In this document: one piece after another, positions 6,281 to 14,420 of the stretch
Numbering within the stretch: position 1 is the first letter of the stretch
How the letters are laid out: the number at the start of each line of letters is the position of its first letter
Assembly (NCBI GenBank): GCA_039714575.1
Contig: JBDLJE010000029.1
Coordinates: 1-25,860 of the forward strand
DNA: 25,860 nucleotides
Origin: Sulfonitrofixus sp039714575
GTDB lineage: Bacteria; Campylobacterota; Campylobacteria; Campylobacterales; Sulfurimonadaceae
Direction: 5' to 3'
The notes under the pieces: generated by a model
Told to the model about the DNA's origin: nothing
Database searches by the model: none
What the model saw: the letters and a program-made list of their open reading frames with translations, nothing else
Program-made: the position numbers and the translations under genes

Positions 6281-7807
6281 TTGCATCACAATAAAAGTTT
6301 ACACTTAGCTCTCTTGGTCGCAAGCTTGGCTCTCTTACTCTCTTCCAGCCTCTATGCCGCAGAGACGGTACCGCAGCTCAATGAGACGTTATCTCTTGCA
6401 AAACCTCCAAAGAGCCATCAAGATCAATCAGACTTAAAAGAGCTGAACCTCTCAACAGCTCAAGAGAAGAACACTACAGCGACCGAGTTTTGTATCACAC
6501 CTGTTTACCCAAGTTTTGTAGGAGACCTTTATCGCTTTCCTCAGGATATCGGGGTCTATGCTGAAAAGAGTGCCCTTACACATAAACGTCACTACGGCAT
6601 TCAAAAGACTTTTGACAAAAGCTACTTCAAGGCCTGGAGCTACAAACGGCCGCCGGAACGTCTCTTTACGGCACGCTGGCCATTTCGTGTCTACTCAAAA
6701 GGCTGTTATTATGGTGAGAACCTGCAGCTGTTAGAGCAGTCATGGTTTGATGAGATGTTGGAAAAAGCCAACTTCAAACGTTTCGGAAAGGTGAGTCGTT
6801 ACGGCATAACACTGCACTTCTCATCACTGCGAAACTTCCCAACCCAAAAACCGCTTTTCAGAGACCCCAGCCTGGCAGGTGAAGGCTTTCCTTTTGACTA
6901 CCTGCAAAACAGTGCCGTTCATGCAAATGAGCCTATCTATATCTCCCACTACTCGACAGACAAAGCGTGGGTCTTTGTCTACACCTCGTACGCCTCAGGA
7001 TGGATGCCAAGCCACAGGATCGCTTTTATGAATCAAAAAGAGCGTAAAAAATGGAAAAAGGCAAAACCTGTCTACCTCTTAAAAGAGAAAGTGGCTTTAA
7101 CGGACACCAAGGGACATTTTCTCTTTTATTCACGAATTGGCATGCGCCTTAGTTATATTAAAAAAAGAGGTTTATACACTTATGCCCGTGCTGTTGCGCC
7201 GGGTGCTTTTAACAAGCCTACTTTTGTGACAGTAAGGTTTAAACACAGTGACGTAGCGACAAAACCTCTGTATCTTGACCAGGAAAACCTTACCAAGATC
7301 ACGGCGGGTGTGATGAAGAGCAATTATGGCTGGGGCGGGCTGTATGAGGAGAGAGACTGCTCTTCGACCTTACGCGACATCTACACACCCTTTGGGATAT
7401 GGATGCCGCGTAACTCCAGACAGCAGTCGCGTATCGGCAAGGTCATTAGGTTCAAAGGCCTGGATATAGAAGCAAAAAAGAAACTTATCAAAGATGTGGC
7501 AATACCGTTTGAGACCTTCTTGCACCGTAAAGGACACATCATGCTCTATTTGGGTACCTATGATGACAACATTATGATCCTGCATAACATGTGGGGTATC
7601 AAAACCGTTGACGATAATGCCGAGGAGGGAAGGGTTATCGTCGGTAAGGTTGTCATCAGTACCTTAAGCATAGGCAGTGAACAGAGCGGCTATGACTTTA
7701 ACAGTTCACTGCTGCCAAGTCTTGACCGCATGAACATCTTTACCTACAAGCCGGTCAAAAAATCTAAAAAGAAAAAAAGAAAGAGCAAGAAGAAAGCGAA
7801 CGGGTAA
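6281..7807 (+). CDS. Secreted SH3/NlpC-P60 family cell-wall endopeptidase
   Basis: Predicted peptidoglycan peptidase exported to the periplasm. A signal peptide covers the first 27 or so residues (hydrophobic LALLVASLALLLSSSLYA). The middle (about 130-330) looks like an N-terminal clamp plus two SH3-like segments (for example WVFVYTSYASGWMP). The C-terminal NlpC/P60 domain has the Cys near residue 360 in ERDCSSTLRDIYTPFG and the His near 419 in HRKGHIMLYLG. The protein ends in a very basic Lys-rich tail. Domain order resembles the Desulfovibrio NlpC/P60 enzymes. Start choice: AAGGAG touches the ATG at 6275 directly, whereas the TTG at 6281 has a proper six-base spacer, so TTG is preferred (two residues shorter). 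It follows the S24 gene by 53 bases and may be co-transcribed. Confidence 0.87.
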   Translation: MHHNKSLHLALLVASLALLLSSSLYAAETVPQLNETLSLAKPPKSHQDQSDLKELNLSTAQEKNTTATEFCITPVYPSFVGDLYRFPQDIGVYAEKSALTHKRHYGIQKTFDKSYFKAWSYKRPPERLFTARWPFRVYSKGCYYGENLQLLEQSWFDEMLEKANFKRFGKVSRYGITLHFSSLRNFPTQKPLFRDPSLAGEGFPFDYLQNSAVHANEPIYISHYSTDKAWVFVYTSYASGWMPSHRIAFMNQKERKKWKKAKPVYLLKEKVALTDTKGHFLFYSRIGMRLSYIKKRGLYTYARAVAPGAFNKPTFVTVRFKHSDVATKPLYLDQENLTKITAGVMKSNYGWGGLYEERDCSSTLRDIYTPFGIWMPRNSRQQSRIGKVIRFKGLDIEAKKKLIKDVAIPFETFLHRKGHIMLYLGTYDDNIMILHNMWGIKTVDDNAEEGRVIVGKVVISTLSIGSEQSGYDFNSSLLPSLDRMNIFTYKPVKKSKKKKRKSKKKANG

Positions 7808-7863
7808 TAGCGTCTTTTATAACTTGACTATTTCTGACATAAATAATTTAAACAGATAAGCCC

Positions 7864-7893
7864 TTGACATAAATGTACTGCGTGAAATATGAT
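7864..7893 (+). promoter_or_regulatory. Sigma-70 promoter for the pirin gene
   Basis: TTGACA (7864-7869) and TATGAT (7888-7893) are separated by 18 bases. This is unusually close to the consensus for a Campylobacterota promoter. Transcription would begin near 7900, leaving a leader of about 16 bases that contains the AAGGA site. Confidence 0.65.
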
Positions 7894-7915
7894 GTATGTA
7901 TATAAAGGATCAGTT

Positions 7916-8593
7916 ATGATCAACAAAATAATACATAGAGACGACCTTCACCACGGCGGTTTTGCCGGACTTACGGAACACAGGCTTATTAATGATCCAA
8001 AAGTGTTCGGTTCACACAAAGACCCAATGACATCAGATGGTCTTGGAGCGATGATCTATATGGCCGATGCACGTTTTAACCCGCACGGTGAAACACGTAT
8101 GCATCCGCATAAAGAGGTTGATGTTATCTCTGTTATAGTGGAGGGGAACATTCAACACGAAGGTTCTCTTGAACATGGCGGCGCACTGCACACAGGAGAC
8201 GTACAAGTTCAACGTGCAGGCGGTGAAGGTTTTTTACACAATGAGATCAACCCTGACGACACAACAAACAGAATGATCCAAGTCTGGTTTCAACCTGAGA
8301 GCAGAGGTGAAAAAGCGGCTTATAAACTATACAGACATTCCAATGAGACACGAAGACGCGTCTATGGCGGTCATGACGGCACTACGTTTGCCGGAAAGAC
8401 CATTATGGAGGTCATTGAGCTTAAAGAGGGTCAGTCATTTGCACAAGATGGTCTCTATGAGGCATACTTGATGACAGGAAGCGTTAAAAGCGATGACAGC
8501 AGTCTAAATGAGGGGGATCTGTTTTCCGGAAGTGATCTGGCATTAACCGCAAAAGAAGAGAGCCGGTTTATTTTAGTATTTGAAGAGGGTTGA
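7916..8593 (+). CDS. Pirin family protein (cupin, metal-binding)
   Basis: Bicupin of the pirin family; known members bind iron and some have quercetin 2,3-dioxygenase activity or act as redox sensors. The four pirin metal ligands are present with exact family spacing: His63 and His65 in RMHPHKEVD, His108 and Glu110 in GFLHNEIN. The N-terminal cupin includes HTGDVQVQRAGGEG. The length of 225 residues is normal for the YhhW group. The frame opens at 7889, but the ATG at 7916 has AAGGAT five bases upstream and starts with the family pattern, so it is chosen. It has its own strong promoter and converges with dapD. The substrate is not deducible. Confidence 0.92.
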   Translation: MINKIIHRDDLHHGGFAGLTEHRLINDPKVFGSHKDPMTSDGLGAMIYMADARFNPHGETRMHPHKEVDVISVIVEGNIQHEGSLEHGGALHTGDVQVQRAGGEGFLHNEINPDDTTNRMIQVWFQPESRGEKAAYKLYRHSNETRRRVYGGHDGTTFAGKTIMEVIELKEGQSFAQDGLYEAYLMTGSVKSDDSSLNEGDLFSGSDLALTAKEESRFILVFEEG

Positions 8594-8599
8594 AAAGGA

Positions 8600-8617
8600 G
8601 TGAGACCGCAGTCTCAC
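8600..8617. terminator. Hairpin terminator between pirin and dapD
   Basis: GTGAGAC (8600-8606) and GTCTCAC (8611-8617) form a perfect seven-pair stem with a four-base loop between two convergent genes. On the minus strand the stem is followed by TCCTTTT, so it best serves dapD. On the plus strand there is no T tract. Confidence 0.6.
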
Positions 8618-8625
8618 GCAAGCTG

Positions 8626-9822
8626 CTAGTGAAGGTCAGCGTTTAGTTTGATCTCGCGGGTTGAACGAGATGCTGTGATCTCACCCGTCATTGAGTTCTG
8701 ACGGAAGTGAAGACCGTTAAGACCTGCAAGATCTTTGCCCTTAAAGACTTCGCCTTCCATTTTAACACCGGAGTTGACCTCTTGAAGTTTTACAAGCTGC
8801 TCAGGATAGATACCGACTTTAGTGCCTTCCAAGATCGCAATACCGGCATCAATGATACATGCGTCACCAAGAGGGATACCGCAAACAGAGTTGGCCCCAA
8901 GAAGAGAGTTCTTACCGACTGAGATAGGGTTGCCGTCTGTACCGCTGAGAACACCAAGAATAGAAGCGCCGCCGCCAACATCAGAACCGTCGCCGACAAT
9001 AGCAGAACTTGAGATACGGCCTTCTACCATACTCACGCCTGTAGTACCGGCGTTAAAGTTGATGTAAGAGGCACCAGGCATAACCGTTGTTCCGGCATGA
9101 AGCTGAGCACCAAAACGTACTTTTGACGTCTCCAGGATACGTGTATTGTCCGCAGGGATGATATGTTGAAGGAAACGCGGGAACTTGTCAACAAAATCAA
9201 CATGCGGATACGCGTTGGCAAATTTGAGTTCGATCTCGTTTTCACGCAGCCAGTCCAGTTCGATCGGCTGACCGTCAGACCATGCAACATTTGGAAGAGC
9301 ACCGAATGCACCATTGAGATTAATACTGCGAAGTTCTACTTTTGCAAGAGAAAGTGCATAGAGTTTAAGATAGGTTGCTTCAACGCTTACACAGGCTGCA
9401 TCATCAAAGATAAAGACGATACGGAATTCGCCTTCGCGTGCACCTTCTGCCTTAAGTTGACCGTAAAGCGCAGAGATGACCTGAATGTTTTTATGTGCAT
9501 CGCCGAATGCTTCGTCAGAGTACGGTGTAAAAGCGTTAAGGCAAGACTCCAAAAATGCAAGGTTTACGTTGCAGACGACTTCGCTCTCGTTGCAGTCAAC
9601 AGTAACACCTTGTTCACTAAGTGCTTCAATGAAGATAGCCGCAGAACCGAAGTTCTCACTCCAGTTAACCACAGGGTAGGTTGCCTGAAGGACCTTGTCA
9701 CCGTTTTTTTGACCAAGGTCTACACGACAGATACCAAATGCCAGAGGGTCTTTATACCCGTCTTTAGATTTGATGTTCTCGATCAGTGCTTTGAATGCGT
9801 CAGCAGTTTGAATTGTTTCCAT
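8626..9822 (-). CDS. dapD: Tetrahydrodipicolinate N-succinyltransferase
   Basis: Transfers succinyl from succinyl-CoA to tetrahydrodipicolinate in the DAP/lysine pathway, feeding peptidoglycan synthesis. The 398 residues fit the long DapD type found in Campylobacterota rather than the roughly 270-residue E. coli type. The left-handed beta-helix of hexapeptide repeats spans about residues 235-340 (VRFGAQLHAGTTVMPGASYI, GRISSSAIVGDGSDVGGGAS, ISVGKNSLLGANS). It is followed by the typical C-terminal FRQNSMTGEI segment. The start is the ATG at 9822, preceded by AGAGAG; an in-frame extension to 9864 lacks a ribosome-binding site. It stands alone, without other dap genes nearby. Confidence 0.94.
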   Translation of the reverse strand: METIQTADAFKALIENIKSKDGYKDPLAFGICRVDLGQKNGDKVLQATYPVVNWSENFGSAAIFIEALSEQGVTVDCNESEVVCNVNLAFLESCLNAFTPYSDEAFGDAHKNIQVISALYGQLKAEGAREGEFRIVFIFDDAACVSVEATYLKLYALSLAKVELRSINLNGAFGALPNVAWSDGQPIELDWLRENEIELKFANAYPHVDFVDKFPRFLQHIIPADNTRILETSKVRFGAQLHAGTTVMPGASYINFNAGTTGVSMVEGRISSSAIVGDGSDVGGGASILGVLSGTDGNPISVGKNSLLGANSVCGIPLGDACIIDAGIAILEGTKVGIYPEQLVKLQEVNSGVKMEGEVFKGKDLAGLNGLHFRQNSMTGEITASRSTREIKLNADLH

Positions 9823-9835
9823 TGATTCTCTCTTT

Positions 9836-9864
9836 ATTATGATTTGCGAGCCGGTTGTGCTCAA
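9836..9864 (-). promoter_or_regulatory. Candidate promoter for dapD
   Basis: On the minus strand TTGAGC (9864-9859) and CATAAT (9841-9836) are spaced by 17 bases, placing the transcript start about 12 bases before the ATG. The match is moderate; a more distant promoter upstream of the hairpins at 9932-9964 is an alternative. Confidence 0.4.
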
Positions 9865-9931
9865 ATTTTAATTCTGAAATATTACCATTACTAAGATTAG
9901 GAAACACCAATAATATCTCCTGAAAAGATCT

Positions 9932-9964
9932 GTTGCTTCATGTTTTAAGGAGTAAAGCAACTCC
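9932..9964 (-). repeat. Two overlapping inverted repeats upstream of dapD
   Basis: GTTGCTT (9932-9938) is the exact reverse complement of AAGCAAC (9955-9961). GGAGT (9949-9953) is the reverse complement of ACTCC (9960-9964). The two stems share bases and cannot form together. They lie between the EAL-protein gene and dapD, both on the minus strand. They could be a terminator-like element for the former or a switch in a long dapD leader. Confidence 0.4.
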
Positions 9965-10012
9965 GCTCTCTTTTTGGCATCTTTCTTCCGGTGTTTACAC
10001 TGGCCTTAAAGT

Positions 10013-12847
10013 CTACAGAGACTTACTTAGAAACTCAGGGATCTCTTTTGGCGGTACGGGGCGGCTGAAGTAGTATCCCTGGATATTTTTACACCCGTTA
10101 TCTATTAAAAACTCGATCTGTGCCTCTGTCTCGACACCTTCAGCAAGTAGGTCAAGGTTGAGGCTCCGTGCCAGTGCGATGATAGCTTTGACAATAGCCA
10201 CATCTTCTTCGTCGCCCGGAGTATCTTGTATAAAGGATTTATCGATCTTCAGTTTATTGATGGGCAGTCGTTTCAAGTAGGATAACGAGGAGTACCCTGT
10301 GCCAAAATCGTCAATAGCGATCGCTGCACCAAGATCGCTGATCTGCTTAAGCTTGATGATCGCTTCGTCCGGGCGCTTCATCACCTGACCCTCAGTGACC
10401 TCCAGCTCTAACCACTCTGCTTTAAAGTCGTTAGCAGTCATAGTCTGTTGCAGCAGGTCAAGGAAATCACCACTGGCTATCTGTTTCATCGCAAGGTTAA
10501 GTGAGAGCACACCAGGATTTAAACCGTCTTCATACCATTGAGCCACCTGCTTTATAGCCGTCTTCATCACCCACCTGTCGATCTCTACGATAAGACCGGT
10601 CTCCTCAGCTAAGGTAATAAACTTTGCCGGAGAGACCATCCCCATAACAGGGTGCTGCCATCTAACCAGTGCTTCTACGCCTATCGGTTTTTCACTGCTT
10701 GCGTCTACCTGAGGCTGGTAGTAGACTAGAAACTCTTCTTTCTCTAAGGCTTGACGCAGGCTCGCTTCCATAACAACACGCTCGAATGCCATCTCGGTCA
10801 TCTCGGCAGAGTAGAACTGATAGTTATTGCGTCCGTCATCTTTTGCCTGATACATAGCTGTGTCAGCGTACTTCAAAAGATTGCCGATGTCTGTGCCATC
10901 TTCAGGGTAGAGACTGATACCGATACTGCATGTCACATAGAGGGTGTGCCCATCAGTCACAATAGGGTCTGACATAACTTTGAGGATCTTCTCTGCCAGC
11001 AGTACGGCATCATGTACTGTTGAGAGCTCCTCCATGATAATCGTAAACTCATCACCACCCAGGCGGGCCAGTGTATCTTCTTTTCGTATTTTGTCGCTAA
11101 GACGTTGTGCTACCGCTCTAAGGACCTTGTCACCCACCTCATGACCCAAAGAGTCATTGATCTGCTTAAATCGATCCAGGTCGACAAAGAAGAGGGCCAG
11201 GCCGCTGTTGTTGCGTTTAGCTTTCTTGGCACTCTGGTGTAACCGGTCGTTAAAAAGAACACGGTTCGGCAGCCCTGTTAGCGTGTCGTGGTGGGCTTGA
11301 TGATGCAATATGTTTTTTTGTTCACGCAGTTTGTCCTGTACCTCCAAGTGTGCTGTAATGTCTCTAGCCGATTCAATAATGCCTATAATGTTTTTACTAC
11401 TGTCAAAAAGTGGCGTCAAGGAGAGTTCCAAATAGTGCTTTTCTACTTTTGAACGGCTATGGTCATGTATAACGGTTGCTGTCCTTTTCGTCTCCAGGAC
11501 CATCTTTAAAGGACAAGGATGTTCACTGCTGTCACACGGAGTCGAACGATGATGCGAAACCTCGTAGCATTTTGGATGATCGATATCAGAAACTATATCT
11601 AGATCCATGTTCTGACGAACCTTGCTGTTCATGAGCTGCACCGTATAATCTTCATCTATGACCATAATAGGGTCTTCAATACCGTCAATAATCGTCTGCA
11701 GGTATTTATGCTGCTCGATCAACGCCTCTTTTGCTCTTTTTTTCTCAGATATATCTCTCCAGATAACATGTATGACGTCACGATTGTTCAACACTATAGG
11801 TGTCAGAGTGATCTCAGCCCAGAACTCCTCACCGCTTGCCTTTGCGTGTACCCATTCAAACTGGTGCCAACCGTTTTTGACAGCAAGGTTCATCATCTCT
11901 TCAGCTTTTTCAAAAGAGCTGCGTCCGTCAGGTTGATAGGCGGGGGAAAGTTTTGACGGATGGGTGTGCAGAAGATCCTCTTTAGAGTTGTACTGCAGCA
12001 TCTCAACGACCTTCTCATTACATTGTGTGAACTTGCCGTCTTCAAGTATCGAAATACCATCCGATGATTTTTCAAACAGAGTCTCAAATGTATCTTTTTG
12101 TTTTATTAGTTCATCTGTCTTTTTTTGGATTTCAGTTTCAAGCTTCCCTGTGTATTCCAGCGCTTTAACACGCATCTTTTGAATTAGAAGATAGATGATA
12201 AGCAGAAATACAAGATAGATCAATATAGTAATGCCCATGTTACTGATGAAGTCAGCGTAAAGTGCTTTAAACAGGTCGCGCTCTTTTATCTCTATACTCA
12301 ACAGTCCACGTATATCACCAACTTTATAGTCATACGCAGTGTCATAATTGTCACGGATACTCGGTATGGCATCCTCACGCTTGCCATGGCATTGAAGACA
12401 TGTCTTTTTAATACGAAGCGGTTGTGTAAAGTAAAACACCTTCTCTTTTTGGACAAATCTCTGTTTCTCTTTTGGGTTTTGAAGAAAATACCGGATCATC
12501 TCCGACTCAAAAGGATTTGCTGCATTATCAGGGTTTCGAGGGCGATCAGAGACGGTGCGAACAGTGATATCGCCTTGCACGCTTGACGAAAAACGTTCAC
12601 TTATCTCTGCAGTGGTCTTGACCGGGAGCAGGTGGATGGTCTTTTCATCAACATCTATGTGATGGCGTATAAAAACATCTTGATAGGTTTGGCGAAAAGC
12701 ACTTATAAAATTTGCAAGAGACTGGCTCTCATTTTGGATGATCAGTTCTTGGGTTTTTTTTATGTTGTTGTACTGTTCATAGGTCTTGAGTCCCATAGCG
12801 ATAAAGAGTACAAAAGCGAACACTATGAAAAGATTCATTCTTTGCAT
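10013..12847 (-). CDS. Membrane heme-c sensor with PAS-PAS-GGDEF-EAL (c-di-GMP turnover)
   Basis: Bifunctional-type cyclic-di-GMP enzyme of 944 residues. A membrane helix (about 5-20) is followed by a periplasmic DUF3365/Tll0287-like domain carrying a CXXCH heme-c motif (Cys150, Cys153, His154 in TCLQCHG). A second helix (about 203-223), a short coiled coil, PAS 1 (about 255-370) and PAS 2 (about 380-500) follow. The GGDEF domain has intact GGDEF at 597-601 and an RxxD inhibitory site at 588-591. The EAL domain starts near 700 with EAL at 725-727, DDFGTGYSSLSYL and AEGVETEAQ. Both activities therefore look possible. The ATG at 12847 has GAGGGTG upstream; the open frame to 12925 has no such site. 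It probably senses redox state or a small gas. Confidence 0.93.
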   Translation of the reverse strand: MQRMNLFIVFAFVLFIAMGLKTYEQYNNIKKTQELIIQNESQSLANFISAFRQTYQDVFIRHHIDVDEKTIHLLPVKTTAEISERFSSSVQGDITVRTVSDRPRNPDNAANPFESEMIRYFLQNPKEKQRFVQKEKVFYFTQPLRIKKTCLQCHGKREDAIPSIRDNYDTAYDYKVGDIRGLLSIEIKERDLFKALYADFISNMGITILIYLVFLLIIYLLIQKMRVKALEYTGKLETEIQKKTDELIKQKDTFETLFEKSSDGISILEDGKFTQCNEKVVEMLQYNSKEDLLHTHPSKLSPAYQPDGRSSFEKAEEMMNLAVKNGWHQFEWVHAKASGEEFWAEITLTPIVLNNRDVIHVIWRDISEKKRAKEALIEQHKYLQTIIDGIEDPIMVIDEDYTVQLMNSKVRQNMDLDIVSDIDHPKCYEVSHHRSTPCDSSEHPCPLKMVLETKRTATVIHDHSRSKVEKHYLELSLTPLFDSSKNIIGIIESARDITAHLEVQDKLREQKNILHHQAHHDTLTGLPNRVLFNDRLHQSAKKAKRNNSGLALFFVDLDRFKQINDSLGHEVGDKVLRAVAQRLSDKIRKEDTLARLGGDEFTIIMEELSTVHDAVLLAEKILKVMSDPIVTDGHTLYVTCSIGISLYPEDGTDIGNLLKYADTAMYQAKDDGRNNYQFYSAEMTEMAFERVVMEASLRQALEKEEFLVYYQPQVDASSEKPIGVEALVRWQHPVMGMVSPAKFITLAEETGLIVEIDRWVMKTAIKQVAQWYEDGLNPGVLSLNLAMKQIASGDFLDLLQQTMTANDFKAEWLELEVTEGQVMKRPDEAIIKLKQISDLGAAIAIDDFGTGYSSLSYLKRLPINKLKIDKSFIQDTPGDEEDVAIVKAIIALARSLNLDLLAEGVETEAQIEFLIDNGCKNIQGYYFSRPVPPKEIPEFLSKSL

Positions 12848-12878
12848 TGCAACACCCTCTGTTTTGACATCATAATAT

Positions 12879-12884
12879 ATTATA
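12879..12884 (-). promoter_or_regulatory. Candidate -10 element for the GGDEF/EAL gene
   Basis: The minus strand reads TATAAT about 32 bases before the ATG at 12847, which predicts a leader of roughly 25 bases. No good -35 is seen. Confidence 0.45.
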
Positions 12885-13021
12885 ACAATTTTGGTAAAAG
12901 TTTTAATTATGAAGAGTAATAGCAAAGCTTTAGGCCATTTTCACTACTGACAAGTACTCTTAAATTAAACTAAACAAATAAGACGTTATCTCTGCATCTA
13001 TTTTATCTTAGCCGTATTTGA

Positions 13022-13036
13022 TATACTTTCTATACA
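13022..13036 (+). promoter_or_regulatory. Candidate -10 elements for the ankyrin gene
   Basis: TATACT (13022-13027) and TATACA (13031-13036) lie 23-37 bases before the ATG at 13059. Either could be the -10 of the ankyrin-lipoprotein message. No second gene is visible in the intergenic stretch 12848-13058. Confidence 0.35.
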
Positions 13037-13058
13037 ACTACACAAAAGTGAAACAACT

Positions 13059-13532
13059 ATGACAAAATGGCTCTCCATTTTACAAAACAACGACTATTTA
13101 GCCGCTAAAAAGCTTATTAAAGAGGGCGGAAAGCTTAACGCTCGAACCGAAGCAGGGGAGTCTGTACTTGCTTATGCTCTTAAAAGCCGTGTTGACCAGG
13201 ATATGTTAGAACTTTTAATTGAGAACGGTGCCGACCTTTTTTATATAGATGACGAAGGGGTGAGTATTTTTGATTTTGCTGTGACCTACAACAACATGTT
13301 TATGATCGAACTTCTTTTGCAAAAAGGCAAAGATGTTAACGATGTCACGCGAAAAAGCGGTTTTACGCCATTGATGGCAGCTGTCTGTTACGGTCGATAC
13401 GATATTTTCAGATTACTGCTCGAGGCCGGTGCCGACATTAGTGCTGTCGAGAGAAAAGGTATGACTGCCTTGGACTTCGCCAAAAAAATGCGCAAGACCA
13501 GTATGATCAAACTTTTAGAGGAGATGCAGTGA
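13059..13532 (+). CDS. Ankyrin repeat protein
   Basis: Cytoplasmic protein of 157 residues made almost entirely of ankyrin repeats, which act as protein-binding surfaces. About four repeats are visible: DYLAAKKLIKEGGKLNARTE, then AYALKSRVDQDMLELLIENG, then FAVTYNNMFMIELLLQKG, then TPLMAAVCYGRYDIFRLLL, with a final TALDFAKKMRKTSMIKLL cap. No signal peptide is present. The upstream ribosome-binding site is poor (AAGTGA, ten bases). The stop overlaps the GTG of the lipoprotein gene, so the two are a unit. The partner protein is unknown. Confidence 0.85.
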   Translation: MTKWLSILQNNDYLAAKKLIKEGGKLNARTEAGESVLAYALKSRVDQDMLELLIENGADLFYIDDEGVSIFDFAVTYNNMFMIELLLQKGKDVNDVTRKSGFTPLMAAVCYGRYDIFRLLLEAGADISAVERKGMTALDFAKKMRKTSMIKLLEEMQ

Positions 13533-13915
13533 AAAGTCCTTTTTTGATCCTTCTCCTTGCCGTTGTGTTTGCTGGATGTTCGCAAGATGAGAGCAGCAAA
13601 AAGAGCGATAAAAACACAAAGGCTGAAAAGAAAGCCGAGAAAAGTATCGGTAAGGATCTAACCCTTGTCTGCCTGGACGAGGGTGACAAAGTAACCTGCA
13701 AACTGGTGACAAAACGGGTCAACAAAGACCGTGAAGTCGAATTTGAGTGGAAATCACCCGACGGAAAAGATGATCGCGAACGAGAGATGGTCTTGCCGGC
13801 CAACCATGCCAGTATCTTTGACGTACGGCACAAAAAGGGACGAGTCAAGGGCGTATGGACGGTCGAAGTTGAATTAGGTGACGAAGAGGCAGCAACGACC
13901 TTTAGAGTTCAATAA
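13529..13915 (+). CDS. Small lipoprotein, unknown function
   Basis: 128-residue predicted lipoprotein. A short signal peptide with the lipobox FAGC places the lipidated Cys at residue 17. A Lys/Ser/Glu-rich linker (about 20-42) follows, then a compact beta-type domain (about 45-128) with two cysteines in LVCLDEGDKVTCKL that could form a disulfide and a C-terminal WTVEVELGDEEAATTFRV pattern. The GTG start overlaps the ankyrin gene stop (GTGA), with AGAGGAG five bases upstream, so translation is probably coupled. The domain is not recognised. It is probably anchored in the periplasm. Confidence 0.8.
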   Translation: MKSPFLILLLAVVFAGCSQDESSKKSDKNTKAEKKAEKSIGKDLTLVCLDEGDKVTCKLVTKRVNKDREVEFEWKSPDGKDDREREMVLPANHASIFDVRHKKGRVKGVWTVEVELGDEEAATTFRVQ

Positions 13916-13972
13916 GGTTTTTTGTCACTGTACTGCCGGTGATATTAAGAACAAGAAAATTCCCCAAAAGCA

Positions 13973-14329
13973 TCACTCCGGGGCAACAAGATCGTAAACC
14001 TCTTCATCGGGCGTTATACAAAAAAGTTCATATATCATCGTCATACGGTTCTCTTTGACCGCGGTCTCCATACCAAGGTTTTCGGCCCAGTCCTTGATGG
14101 TCTGGATCACTTTAGGGTCTGTAGCCATGACCTCGACCAAAAGATCCCCTTTATAGCCTGCATAGGTGCGGATATCTTTGATCTCAAATCCCAAAGCGAA
14201 CTTGATGATATCTTTTCGTACCTGCGACATATTACTTGCAGATGATGCCAAATGGCCTATATCTTTACCGTACTGCCAGATAGAACCGCCTTGTTCCTCA
14301 TCAGGTAACTCTTCATTTACATCACTCAT
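13973..14329 (-). CDS. Conserved-looking hypothetical protein, 118 residues
   Basis: Soluble, acidic protein without signal peptide or membrane helix. AAGGA lies about seven bases before the ATG at 14329, which supports the start. The N-terminus is acidic and flexible (DVNEELPDEEQGG). The rest looks like an alpha/beta fold (IIKFALGFEIKDIRTYAGYK, LLVEVMATDPKVIQTIKDWA). No family is recognised and no catalytic motif stands out. It converges with the lipoprotein gene and is separated by 91 bases from the RHH-like gene upstream, so it may be single-gene or share that transcript. Confidence 0.72.
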   Translation of the reverse strand: MSDVNEELPDEEQGGSIWQYGKDIGHLASSASNMSQVRKDIIKFALGFEIKDIRTYAGYKGDLLVEVMATDPKVIQTIKDWAENLGMETAVKENRMTMIYELFCITPDEEVYDLVAPE

Positions 14330-14401
14330 CTTTTTTCCTTAATGGGTTGAATATAAAAAATCATAACATAATATATGTATAAATGCTAGTTATACTATAA
14401 A

Positions 14402-14419
14402 CAACGACCTGTCACGTTG
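14402..14419 (-). terminator. Weak hairpin after the RHH-like gene
   Basis: CAACG (14402-14406) and CGTTG (14415-14419) form a five-pair stem with an eight-base loop directly after the stop codon. On the minus strand it is followed by TTTAT. The stem is short, so termination may be partial. Confidence 0.35.
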
Positions 14420-14420
14420 C

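Noticed and set aside
9163..9825. 220-codon open frame on the plus strand opposite dapD
   Set aside because: Lies fully antisense to a well-recognised dapD, has no ribosome-binding site and encodes a Cys/Phe-rich product of no family; a frame shadow.
9823..10012. Lysine riboswitch upstream of dapD
   Set aside because: The gap contains only two short competing stems and none of the multi-helix core expected of a lysine riboswitch.
13507..13848. 113-codon minus-strand frame opposite the lipoprotein gene
   Set aside because: Antisense shadow of a gene with a clear lipobox, coupled start and ribosome-binding site.
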